This document shows positions 15,605 through 22,944 of a stretch of DNA of 24,209 nucleotides, one piece after another. This stretch comes from CAZHJA01 sp964532865 (GTDB lineage Bacteria > Patescibacteriota > Microgenomatia > UBA1406 > GWC2-37-13), in the NCBI GenBank assembly GCA_964532865.1, contig CAZHJA010000008.1, positions 1 to 24,209 of the forward strand, in the 5' to 3' direction. Each line of letters starts with the position of its first letter. Position 1 is the stretch's first letter. The notes under the pieces are model-generated. The model ran no database searches. It was not told the DNA's origin and saw only the letters and a program-made list of their open reading frames with translations. Made by a program: the position numbers and the translations under genes.

Positions 15605-17415
15605 TATATTTTTTCCCTGAGCCAACCTTTAAGCTCTCCATTATATTGAGGCTCTAACGGATAATCTCTTTCATCGACCCTTCCAGCTCCTCCCCAGCTT
15701 GCTTCTGCAATTCTAATATAGTCTTTATTATATATTTTCATGACATAAGCCATATGTCCAGAATCATGACCAACATCAAGAATGATTAAATCACCTTTTT
15801 TAATTTGAGAACTTGGAGAATAAGAAATAAATTGGTATCCATTTGGAGGAGAAGTAATATATTCAAGGGCAGAATTTCTTGTTTCACTAATTGGTTTTTG
15901 ACTTTCTGCCATAAGAGCTGCCTTTGCAAAGTTTACACATGAAAGACTTCCAAAAGTACTTACTGAAGAGAATATTTCATTATATATATTTTGCGGCAAT
16001 ACAGATTTTAAACTATTTACACAGTTTGCGTTTACAGAATCTCCACAAATATTTGTTAACACGCTGACAAGGTCAGAGACAGAGCCAATACTTGAAGGAT
16101 CATTTATTTTGTCATCTTGAGTAGTTGAATCATCTGCTAATTGTTTATACCAATATTTGATATTTGTTACAAAATAAGGGTTATTTATAAAATCAAGTGA
16201 TGTTTCTCCAGAATATTTCATCATAAATTCTTTAAATTGATTATTTTCAAAGCTTGAAAAGTTGTTAAAAACACAATCCAAGCTTTGCTCTATTGTTTTA
16301 CATGTTTGCGGACGACATCCTAAATGTTCATTGGCAGTTCCATTTCCTCCTCCTCCACAGGATATTTTTGTTGCATCAGACGCATGTGTTTCTTCAGCCC
16401 ATAAAGCTAAGATAAATGCAGGGTTCCATCCACGAGCAATACTTTTTGAAACTATTATGTCATAATACTCTTCTTTTGACGAGCTCCATCTATTTGCAAT
16501 TATATTTTTTGCATTAGATTTTGGTTTAATAGAGGAATCTCTAAAAGAGATAGTGTAATCTAGTCTTGAAGACACTACACTAGGGTCAATTAAAGGAGTT
16601 GGCGAAATTAAATCTTCAAGAGGGTAATTAATCTCTTCTTCAATAGGCAGAGAAGACATTTCTTTTTCTAGTTCTGTTGGAAAATTAACTATAGAATTTA
16701 TAAAAGACGTTAAGTTTTCAAGACTTTGTTCATGCTGGGCTATAGACGAAGGTATTTCAGTAGAGATATTTTGACTGCCTATTTGATTATTATCTATATT
16801 AGCTTCTTGCTTAGAATTTGAATTGATTTCATTTATCTCCTCTTGTAGTTTCTGTTCAGCCGTAGTTATATATCCCCCAATATCTTTTTCTATATATTCA
16901 AAAAGATATTTAGTTTTTGTATTTTTAATAAAATCAGAAAAACCATTTTCTTTAGCCCAATTTAAGAACTCTTCCTCTCCCTTTTCATTTTTTATTAAAA
17001 CAATAAATGTACCTAAGGTTGGTGAATAATCAATTTCAAAGTTTTCTGATTTGTATGGAACATTACTTTTTATTGCGCTTAGAGTTTCTTTTTCCTTTTC
17101 AGATAAATTATTTATGGTATCTTGTACTTTTTGATATTTAATCCATGTTTCATATTCTCCCCCCACTTCTTTTGAAGATGATTGAACTTTAGTTTGAATT
17201 ATTGTTGGTGAAATATGCGAAGCTTTGGAAGATCTATTTGAATAAGTGTCTATTGGAGTAGGAGACATGGAAGATGTGGTATTGTTATTTTTCCCCAAGT
17301 TATTAAAAGCACCAGATAATACAATAAATGTACCAATAACTAAGAAAGCTATGCATGAAAATATTATTATAATTTTCTTCATTTTATATTTGACAATATA
17401 TTGTTTTTCATCCAT
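15604..17415 (-). CDS. membrane-anchored cell-wall hydrolase: lysozyme-like plus CHAP amidase
   Basis: 603 residues. A helix (about 13-35) anchors an exported chain. Residues 118-173 form the small module shared with the next gene. Residues 305-425 resemble a lysozyme/transglycosylase fold: NPAFILALWAEETHASD places the likely catalytic Glu at 341 or 342. Residues 488-603 are a CHAP amidase/peptidase domain with Cys493 (LSCVNFAKAAL), His554 (DSGHMAYVM) and Glu571 (IAEASWGG). Together they could cut glycan strands and peptide stems of peptidoglycan, as VirB1-type or phage-type enzymes do to let a secretion machine through the wall. It is the first gene of a minus-strand group leading to the VirB6-like gene, divergent from the ClpC-like gene. 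The start at 17415 is preferred because a CATAAT box lies 6 bases upstream; an ATG at 17382 is possible. Confidence 0.8.
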   Translation of the reverse strand: MDEKQYIVKYKMKKIIIIFSCIAFLVIGTFIVLSGAFNNLGKNNNTTSSMSPTPIDTYSNRSSKASHISPTIIQTKVQSSSKEVGGEYETWIKYQKVQDTINNLSEKEKETLSAIKSNVPYKSENFEIDYSPTLGTFIVLIKNEKGEEEFLNWAKENGFSDFIKNTKTKYLFEYIEKDIGGYITTAEQKLQEEINEINSNSKQEANIDNNQIGSQNISTEIPSSIAQHEQSLENLTSFINSIVNFPTELEKEMSSLPIEEEINYPLEDLISPTPLIDPSVVSSRLDYTISFRDSSIKPKSNAKNIIANRWSSSKEEYYDIIVSKSIARGWNPAFILALWAEETHASDATKISCGGGGNGTANEHLGCRPQTCKTIEQSLDCVFNNFSSFENNQFKEFMMKYSGETSLDFINNPYFVTNIKYWYKQLADDSTTQDDKINDPSSIGSVSDLVSVLTNICGDSVNANCVNSLKSVLPQNIYNEIFSSVSTFGSLSCVNFAKAALMAESQKPISETRNSALEYITSPPNGYQFISYSPSSQIKKGDLIILDVGHDSGHMAYVMKIYNKDYIRIAEASWGGAGRVDERDYPLEPQYNGELKGWLREKI

Positions 17416-17418
17416 AAT
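17390..17418 (+). promoter_or_regulatory. leaderless promoter of the ClpC-like gene
   Basis: TTGACA (17390-17395), a 17-base spacer and CATAAT (17413-17418), then 6 bases to the ATG at 17425. With normal spacing, transcription starts at the A of the start codon. The -10 box contains the start codon of the divergent hydrolase gene. Confidence 0.7.
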
Positions 17419-17428
17419 GAAATTATGG
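17412..17428. promoter_or_regulatory. 17-bp palindrome holding two divergent start codons and -10 boxes
   Basis: CCATAATGAAATTATGG is a perfect 7-3-7 inverted repeat. It contains a CATAAT box on each strand, each 6 bases before the ATG on its own strand (17425 plus, 17415 minus). A dimeric repressor or competition between polymerases could couple the two units. Confidence 0.5.
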
Positions 17429-17450
17429 GTAGTTTCCTTGATTTTATAAA
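17422..17450 (-). promoter_or_regulatory. weak promoter of the hydrolase operon
   Basis: CATAAT on the minus strand (17427-17422), 6 bases before the ATG at 17415; the -35 at 17450-17445 is TTTATA, a poor match. The call rests mainly on symmetry with the plus-strand promoter. Confidence 0.35.
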
Positions 17451-20400
17451 AAAACCAGATAAGAATTCAAATACAAATCAACAAGGTGGTCAACAACAGC
17501 CTAATCAACAATCTAATCAGCAAACTACAGTACAACAAACAACGCAGAAAGTAAGCGGAGGCATGCAATCATACAGCGGAGTTGGTGCTCCTCCAGGAGG
17601 ACAAGCTGCATACAGTGGCATTGGACAACCTCCTTCACTACAAGTTCCACAACAGACAACCCAAACCCAAGTGATAAAAAACACTTCATCTGATACTCAA
17701 AAACAAGAATCTCAAAAACAAGACCCTCAGAAACAATCAGACAGCAAAATAGATAATAAAGATAATGGAAATAGCAAACAGGATGACAAGAAAGTAAAGC
17801 AAGAACTAGGAACTTCATTAAAATCAAATATGGATAAGAAAAAGCAGGGGAATATAGACTTGATGACTCATCTTACTCAAAGGTCAAATAGAGTGTTTTT
17901 ATCCACTCAAACAAAAGCAAAAGAGCTTCATAGTCAATATGTTGACACTGAACACTTGCTTCATGGACTATTGTCAGACTCGGAAATATACAATTTGCTT
18001 ATTGATTTAAAGATTCAGCCTCAAATAATTGAGCAGGAGTTAAATAAGATATATAAGAGGGAAAAGTTTAATGAAATTCCTTCACCTTCTCCAAGAGTAA
18101 AAAGAATTCTTGATAATTCTCTTGTTATTGCCCGCAAACTAGGATTTGAATTTATTTCTCCAGAGCATATTTTACTTGCTCTATTTGATGAAGGAGAAGG
18201 AGTTGCCGCAAGGATATTAAATAAAATTGGCTTAAAAAAAGAAGACTTAAATAAAAAAGTAATAGGTAAAAAAGAAGGACTTGAAAAGCAGGAAGAAAAA
18301 GAAAAGACAAAAGCAAATGTTTTGGAGCAATATACTATAGACATTACAGCAAAAGCAGCTCAGGGACAGTTAGACCCTGTTGTTGAAAGATCCAAGGTAA
18401 TTGAGCGGGTAATTCATATTTTATCAAGGAGAAATAAAAATAATCCTGCTTTAGTTGGTGAGGCTGGAGTAGGAAAAACAGCTATTGTTGAAGGACTTGC
18501 TCAACAGATAGTTTCTAAAAAAGTACCAGAACCATTATTAAATAAACGCATTCTTTCTCTTGACCTTATGGCTGTTTTAGCAGGGGCTTCTCATAGAGGA
18601 GAATTTGAAGAAAGAATGAAAAACGTTGTTGAACAGGTAAAAAAGAGCAATGGAGAGATAATTCTATTTATTGATGAAATTCATAATATTATGGGGGCAG
18701 GAGGCGGAGAAGGTTCATCTGATGCTGCCAACTTTTTAAAGCCAGCATTATCAAGAGGGGAAATGCAGCTTATTGGAGCAACTACATTAACAGAATATAG
18801 AAAGCATATTGAAAAAGATCCAGCACTGGAGAGACGATTTCAACCAATTGTTGTTCCAGAGCCTACTGTAGAGCAGGCAGTAAAGATGTTAAAAGCAATT
18901 AAAGATAAATATGAGGCATTTCACAGAGTAAAAATACCTGATGATGTAGTTGAAGCTGCAGTTAAATACTCAAAAAGATATGTTGGAGATAGATTTTTAC
19001 CTGACAAAGCTGTTGATTTAATTGATGAAGCTGCTTCTGCTGTAAGACTTCCATTAATTTCTCTTCCTGAAGAAATTCGCTCTTTTGAAACTCGTGTAGC
19101 TGGACTTAGTCAAGAGCTTCAAGAAGCTGAAAAAAAGGGAGACAAAGTTAGGGCTCGTATTATTCGTTCAAAACTTGATGATATTCAAGCAGAGTTGAAT
19201 GAGAAAAAGGAAGAATATAATACAAAAAAAGGACAAACAACAAGCGTAGTAACAGTTGGAATAATTAAAGATATTGTATCAAAATGGACAGGTGTTCCAA
19301 TAAGCAAAATAACAGGCAGTGAAATGGAAAAATTAATAAATCTTGAGAAAATAATGCACGAGAGACTTATTAATCAGGAAGAAGCTGTTTCTGTTGTTTC
19401 GCAGGCAGTAAGAAGAGGAAGAGCAGGCTTAAAATCAAAAGTACGTCCTATTGGAAGCTTTGTTTTTTTAGGACCAACTGGTGTTGGTAAAACAGAGCTT
19501 GCAAAAACACTGGCAGAGATTCTTTTTGGACAAGAGGAGGCTATGGTTCGCTTTGACATGACTGAATATATGGAAAAGCATGAAGTCGCAAAGCTTCTTG
19601 GTGCTCCACCTGGATATGTTGGATATGAAGAGGGTGGTAAATTAACAGAAGCTGTGCGAAGAAGACCATATTCAGTAGTATTATTTGATGAAGTAGAAAA
19701 GGCACATCCTGATATTTTTAATATTCTGCTTCAGATTCTTGATGATGGTCGTTTGACAGATAATAAAGGACGTGTAATTTCATTTAAAAATACTGTTGTA
19801 ATTTGTACATCAAATATTGGTTCAAAAATAATTCATCAGCAGTTATTAAAAGGAACAAGAGAAGGAGAAATTGAAGAGCCATCTGTTCTTTCAACATATA
19901 CATTTTCTCCAAGAGGACGAGAAATAATTACAATAGGCAATAAATCATTTGAAAAGCAGGAAAAAGGAACATGGAGTGAAAAAATACTATTAGATTATTT
20001 TGCAGGACAGGAAATTGTAGAAAATGTAGTTAGTAATCAGGAAAATGAAAAAAATGAAAAAACTGAATTTCCAATACATGGTTTTGAAACACATGCAATT
20101 TCTTCCCAAGGAATTGAAGTAATAACAAAAGAAAACAAAATGTTTTCCAGAAAGTCTACAACTACAAAGACATGGGAAAGTACAACACTAATTAAATATT
20201 ATAAAGGCAATATGGTTGTTAATGCTTTGCCTGATGCACCAGACGAACAATTACCTACAGCTGCATTAAAGACCCATGCATTTTCGCCAGATGAAAAAGA
20301 AATTGTAACTTTTAAGGACAGATTCTGGAGAAGAAAACAAAATTCAACTGACTGGGAAACAGGATTTTTAAAAGATTATTTTGTAGATCAAAAAATAGAA

Positions 20401-21390
20401 AAAGGGAATTTTCCAACAGCATATTGGGATATTCATGCATTTTCTCCAAACGCAAGAGAGATAATTATTGTAGGAGAAAATATTTGGTACAAGACAAAAG
20501 AGGCCGGATGGCAAGTAAAATCAATTCAAGAATATTTTGGTAAAGACTTTCCTTTAAAAAAACAAACTGATGAAAAAGAAAAAATAGATAAAGAAATTAA
20601 CAAAAAAAGATATGAGCAGATGAAAAAGAAAGTAATGGAGGAACTTCATAAGTTTTTTAGGCCAGAACTTATTAATCGATTTGATGAAATTACGGTTTTT
20701 GAACCATTAAGATATGTGCATATGAAAGATATTGTAAAACTTCAATTAAAATCTGTACAAAAAGCAATGGAAGATCAAGACATGGGCTTTGTATGTACTG
20801 AACAGGCAGTTAAAGAAGTCGTAAGACAAGGATTTGATCCAATTTTTGGGGCAAGACCATTAAGAAGAGCAATCCAGAAATTAATTGAAAATCCAATTTC
20901 AAGCTTAATAATTGAAAAGAAGGTAAGGGCTGGAGATCAGGTTGTTGTTGACTTTGATGGTGAAGGATTTATTTTTAATATTGAAAAAGTTGAATTAGTT
21001 GATGTGTCAAAAGCCCAAAAGCAAAAAGTTCATAGCTTTTTCTGTGAAGCCTGTGGCAATCGTTTTAAAACAGAAGTTGTTCAAAATGCAACAACTGTTT
21101 GTTCAAAGTGCTTGTCTAATAAAGTTCAGGAAGTTAGAGAAGAGAAAAGTGAAGAATTAAATACTGATAAAAACATGAAAACAGATACAATAGAAATAAA
21201 TAAAGATGAAAATGAGCAGAAACCTAAAGACAATAATGGTCTTAATAATGAAAAAGATAAAGAAAATAATAAGGTAGAAAGACCTAAAGATGATGAGAAT
21301 ATAGCAAGCGCAGGTGAAGGAGAAAATGTAAGTAATAAGGAGATTGATGAAGAAAGTCAGGGAGCGGTTCAAATGCAAAAACAAAATTAA
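17425..21390 (+). CDS. clpC: ClpC-like double AAA+ unfoldase with a propeller-like insertion and a zinc-ribbon tail
   Basis: 1321 residues from the ATG at 17425, against about 810-850 for usual ClpC; a TTG 24 bases upstream is rejected because it lies within the promoter. Order: Gln-rich disordered N terminus (about 15-125); two Clp_N repeats (146-275); first AAA+ with Walker A GEAGVGKT (345-352), Walker B ILFIDEIH (413-420) and ERRF finger (469-472); short coiled middle domain (550-605); second AAA+ with GPTGVGKT (683-690), VVLFDEVEKAHPD (751-763) and sensor TSN (795-797). An insert at about 809-1045 follows, then FRPELINRFDEI (1078-1089) and the small domain GARPLRRAIQKL. A CxxC-CxxC ribbon (Cys1207, 1210, 1226, 1229) and an acidic/Asn-rich tail close the chain. 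The insert occupies the place of the ClpP-docking (L/I/V)GF loop, which I cannot find. Both ATPase sites look intact, so it should unfold proteins, but probably not for ClpP. Confidence 0.9.
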   Translation: MGSFLDFIKKPDKNSNTNQQGGQQQPNQQSNQQTTVQQTTQKVSGGMQSYSGVGAPPGGQAAYSGIGQPPSLQVPQQTTQTQVIKNTSSDTQKQESQKQDPQKQSDSKIDNKDNGNSKQDDKKVKQELGTSLKSNMDKKKQGNIDLMTHLTQRSNRVFLSTQTKAKELHSQYVDTEHLLHGLLSDSEIYNLLIDLKIQPQIIEQELNKIYKREKFNEIPSPSPRVKRILDNSLVIARKLGFEFISPEHILLALFDEGEGVAARILNKIGLKKEDLNKKVIGKKEGLEKQEEKEKTKANVLEQYTIDITAKAAQGQLDPVVERSKVIERVIHILSRRNKNNPALVGEAGVGKTAIVEGLAQQIVSKKVPEPLLNKRILSLDLMAVLAGASHRGEFEERMKNVVEQVKKSNGEIILFIDEIHNIMGAGGGEGSSDAANFLKPALSRGEMQLIGATTLTEYRKHIEKDPALERRFQPIVVPEPTVEQAVKMLKAIKDKYEAFHRVKIPDDVVEAAVKYSKRYVGDRFLPDKAVDLIDEAASAVRLPLISLPEEIRSFETRVAGLSQELQEAEKKGDKVRARIIRSKLDDIQAELNEKKEEYNTKKGQTTSVVTVGIIKDIVSKWTGVPISKITGSEMEKLINLEKIMHERLINQEEAVSVVSQAVRRGRAGLKSKVRPIGSFVFLGPTGVGKTELAKTLAEILFGQEEAMVRFDMTEYMEKHEVAKLLGAPPGYVGYEEGGKLTEAVRRRPYSVVLFDEVEKAHPDIFNILLQILDDGRLTDNKGRVISFKNTVVICTSNIGSKIIHQQLLKGTREGEIEEPSVLSTYTFSPRGREIITIGNKSFEKQEKGTWSEKILLDYFAGQEIVENVVSNQENEKNEKTEFPIHGFETHAISSQGIEVITKENKMFSRKSTTTKTWESTTLIKYYKGNMVVNALPDAPDEQLPTAALKTHAFSPDEKEIVTFKDRFWRRKQNSTDWETGFLKDYFVDQKIEKGNFPTAYWDIHAFSPNAREIIIVGENIWYKTKEAGWQVKSIQEYFGKDFPLKKQTDEKEKIDKEINKKRYEQMKKKVMEELHKFFRPELINRFDEITVFEPLRYVHMKDIVKLQLKSVQKAMEDQDMGFVCTEQAVKEVVRQGFDPIFGARPLRRAIQKLIENPISSLIIEKKVRAGDQVVVDFDGEGFIFNIEKVELVDVSKAQKQKVHSFFCEACGNRFKTEVVQNATTVCSKCLSNKVQEVREEKSEELNTDKNMKTDTIEINKDENEQKPKDNNGLNNEKDKENNKVERPKDDENIASAGEGENVSNKEIDEESQGAVQMQKQN
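19849..20559 (+). other. insert with four beta-propeller-blade-like repeats in the second AAA+ domain
   Basis: Residues about 809-1045 hold four repeats beginning at 19894, 20089, 20272 and 20431. Each starts with (T/H)(A/T)FSP-like residues, then xxxEIIT, a tryptophan or phenylalanine strand, and ends with a D/K-Y-F/Y segment: TYTFSPRGREIITIG, THAISSQGIEVITKE, THAFSPDEKEIVTFK and IHAFSPNAREIIIVG. FSPxGxEI is typical of WD40/TolB-type blades. The insert is in frame, has the same base composition as its surroundings and is flanked by intact AAA+ sequence. Confidence 0.75.
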
Positions 21391-21409
21391 TAATTAATTA
21401 TTACTAAAT

Positions 21410-21814
21410 ATGCAACAAAATTTTACACCACTTGATATTGAAAAATTAAAAAAAGGCAAAAAGACAGGAAAACTTAATACAATTTTATTAGCAATGGCAG
21501 TAGGGACAGCGGGAGTTTTTGCTTTAGTGCTTTTTATTTTTATTCAAAAGAAAATGGATCAAACTTCACTAGATACTTCAATAAAAGCAAATACTGAAAG
21601 TGTAACAGAGGTTCCTCCTAAGCCTAGTATTACTCCTGTTCCAACAATAATTGAGGTAATTCCAACAGTTCCTGTTTCTACAGAATCTGCAAAAAGTGCA
21701 TCTCCTTCATCTCAATTAGAGCAAGAAAAAGAAAGTACGCCTGAAGCATTACCTTTTGTAAGTGCTCCAGAAGAAGAAGCCGTAAGTGAGGAATCGTCTA
21801 TTCCACAGCCATGA
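21410..21814 (+). CDS. single-pass protein with a disordered Pro/Thr/Ser-rich exterior
   Basis: 134 residues. A basic cytoplasmic start of about 23 residues (KLKKGKKTGK) precedes one helix (about 24-45) and an external tail rich in Pro, Thr, Ser and Glu with no fold signature. It lies 19 bases after the ClpC-like gene and overlaps the next gene by four bases (ATGA), so it belongs to that operon. It could be a spacer or adaptor in the envelope machine. I do not recognise a family. No Shine-Dalgarno sequence is visible. Confidence 0.65.
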   Translation: MQQNFTPLDIEKLKKGKKTGKLNTILLAMAVGTAGVFALVLFIFIQKKMDQTSLDTSIKANTESVTEVPPKPSITPVPTIIEVIPTVPVSTESAKSASPSSQLEQEKESTPEALPFVSAPEEEAVSEESSIPQP

Positions 21815-22491
21815 TAAATATACCTATTAGTATTTTTCTGCTTTTTATTCAAATTATTATAATTTATTTTCTTTCAAGAATTGTAATTAATAAGATTTTT
21901 GATTTTTTAATACATATCTTTAGAAATAATAAATTAGCATATATATTTATCTCTATATTATTTTTTCCAGGAACCGCTCTTCATGAATTGTCACACTTTT
22001 TTGCAGCAACTGTACTTTTTTTAAAAGTAAAAGAACTAAGTGTTTTCCCAGAAAAGAAAAATGGGTCAATAAAACTAGGTCATGTTTATTACGAAAAAAA
22101 GGATTTTATAAGAGCAATTCTTGTTGGGATATCTCCTTTTTTTGCAGGATTATTCTTTTTTTGGATTTTATCTGCTCTTAGTTTATTTGCCAATAATAAT
22201 TTATATATAGATGTATTAATAATATATTTAATCTTTTCTGTTTCAGCAACAATGTTTTCTTCAAAAAAAGACCTTCAAGACATGCTTTATCTTATTCCAA
22301 TAGCTGTTGTAATTATTGGTATTATATATATATTTGATATAAAAATAGTTTTTTTAATTCAAAATAAGGAAATAATTGATAAAATAGGAGAAATATGCTC
22401 AAAAATAAATGTTTATTTATTTATTTCCATAATAATAAATTTAGTTTTGATTTTATTCTTTAAAATATTTAAAATGGTATTTAGAAGATGA
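21811..22491 (+). CDS. HExxH multi-pass membrane protein, M50-like
   Basis: 226 residues with about six hydrophobic segments (5-30, 42-55, 60-72, 101-127, 133-149, 160-182, 200-220). HELSH (58-62) in TALHELSHFFAATVLF gives the zinc-binding HExxH motif inside the membrane, as in intramembrane proteases of the M50 type. GISPFFAG (106-113) recalls the G-x-x-P segment of that family, and SKKDLQD (151-157) may supply the third ligand, although the classical NPDG motif is absent. It could process the pilin-like or anchored proteins of this locus (inference). Both ends overlap neighbours through ATGA, giving tight translational coupling. Confidence 0.65.
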   Translation: MINIPISIFLLFIQIIIIYFLSRIVINKIFDFLIHIFRNNKLAYIFISILFFPGTALHELSHFFAATVLFLKVKELSVFPEKKNGSIKLGHVYYEKKDFIRAILVGISPFFAGLFFFWILSALSLFANNNLYIDVLIIYLIFSVSATMFSSKKDLQDMLYLIPIAVVIIGIIYIFDIKIVFLIQNKEIIDKIGEICSKINVYLFISIIINLVLILFFKIFKMVFRR

Positions 22492-22808
22492 AAAATAATC
22501 TTTTAGCACAAAAAATTAATATAGGCGGTCAAGAAATAAAAGGACCTCTTGGCAATGAAATTACTAATTTGGGAGATCTTGTAAACAAGCTTATTGATTT
22601 TATCATTCCTTTTTGCGGCATAATTTTATTATTAGTCCTTATTTGGGGAGGATATGACTATTTGCTTTCGCATGGAGATCCTGAAAAAGTAAAGTCAGGA
22701 AAAGGAAAAATTACAGCGGGAATTATTGGCTTTATTATAATAATCTTAGCCTATACTCTAACAAAGCTTATTGCATATATATTTGGCATGGAGGGATTTG
22801 GTTTTTAG
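22488..22808 (+). CDS. pilin-like (VirB2/TrbC-type) two-helix protein
   Basis: 106 residues. A polar N terminus without a cleavable signal peptide leads to helix 1 (about 35-54), a polar loop GDPEKVKSGKGKIT (63-76) and helix 2 (about 76-98). This is the pattern of CPR pilin-like conjugation proteins, where two helices with a positively charged turn pack into a filament or ring. The loop resembles that of the Cys-rich protein at 12552, so the locus carries a long and a short version. The ATG overlaps the preceding TGA (ATGA). It is the last gene of the operon that begins with the ClpC-like gene; the terminator at 22914 may end it. Confidence 0.75.
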   Translation: MKNNLLAQKINIGGQEIKGPLGNEITNLGDLVNKLIDFIIPFCGIILLLVLIWGGYDYLLSHGDPEKVKSGKGKITAGIIGFIIIILAYTLTKLIAYIFGMEGFGF

Positions 22809-22812
22809 TAGT

Positions 22813-22841
22813 TTGATTATTATGAATTATAAGTGTATAAT
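22813..22841 (+). promoter_or_regulatory. promoter upstream of the leader frame and UMP kinase fusion
   Basis: TTGATT (22813-22818), a 17-base spacer and TATAAT (22836-22841). The next ATG is 11 bases later (22853), the usual short spacing in this window. There is no space for another promoter between the terminator and the kinase start. Confidence 0.7.
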
Positions 22842-22852
22842 AACAAAACAAC

Positions 22853-22894
22853 ATGAAAAAACTTATTAAAAAAAATAAACACATTATTTGTTAG
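22853..22894 (+). CDS. possible 13-residue leader peptide
   Basis: ATG to TAG encodes MKKLIKKNKHIIC, with six lysines in 13 residues. The frame starts 11 bases after a strong -10 box and ends 19 bases before the stem of an intrinsic terminator that precedes the kinase gene. This is the usual order of an attenuator: promoter, leader peptide, terminator, gene. The frame is short enough to arise by chance, so the call is tentative. Confidence 0.4.
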   Translation: MKKLIKKNKHIIC

Positions 22895-22913
22895 CTTATT
22901 AAGGTTTTAAACA

Positions 22914-22938
22914 CCCTCCAAATCGGAGGGATTTTTTT
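22914..22938 (+). terminator. intrinsic terminator, possibly an attenuator
   Basis: CCCTCC (22914-22919), loop AAATC, GGAGGG (22925-22930) and then ATTTTTTT. A six-base GC stem and T7 make it the best terminator in the window. GGAGGG is also the only Shine-Dalgarno-like sequence before the kinase ATG (14 bases away), so the hairpin could also hide the ribosome site. Confidence 0.85.
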
Positions 22939-22944
22939 ACCGCT

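Noticed and set aside
15605..15625. Earlier ATG (15625) for the small anchored protein
   Set aside because: It lies inside the hydrolase gene; the TAATG overlap at 15604 gives a coupled start and a better signal-anchor N terminus.
17401..17424. TTG start for the ClpC-like gene
   Set aside because: It falls between the -35 and -10 boxes; the ATG at 17425 is placed exactly where transcription should begin.
21388..21403. 16-bp AT palindrome after the ClpC-like gene as an operator or origin
   Set aside because: It consists only of A and T, includes the stop codon and has no T-run or repeated boxes; such palindromes are expected in DNA this AT-rich.
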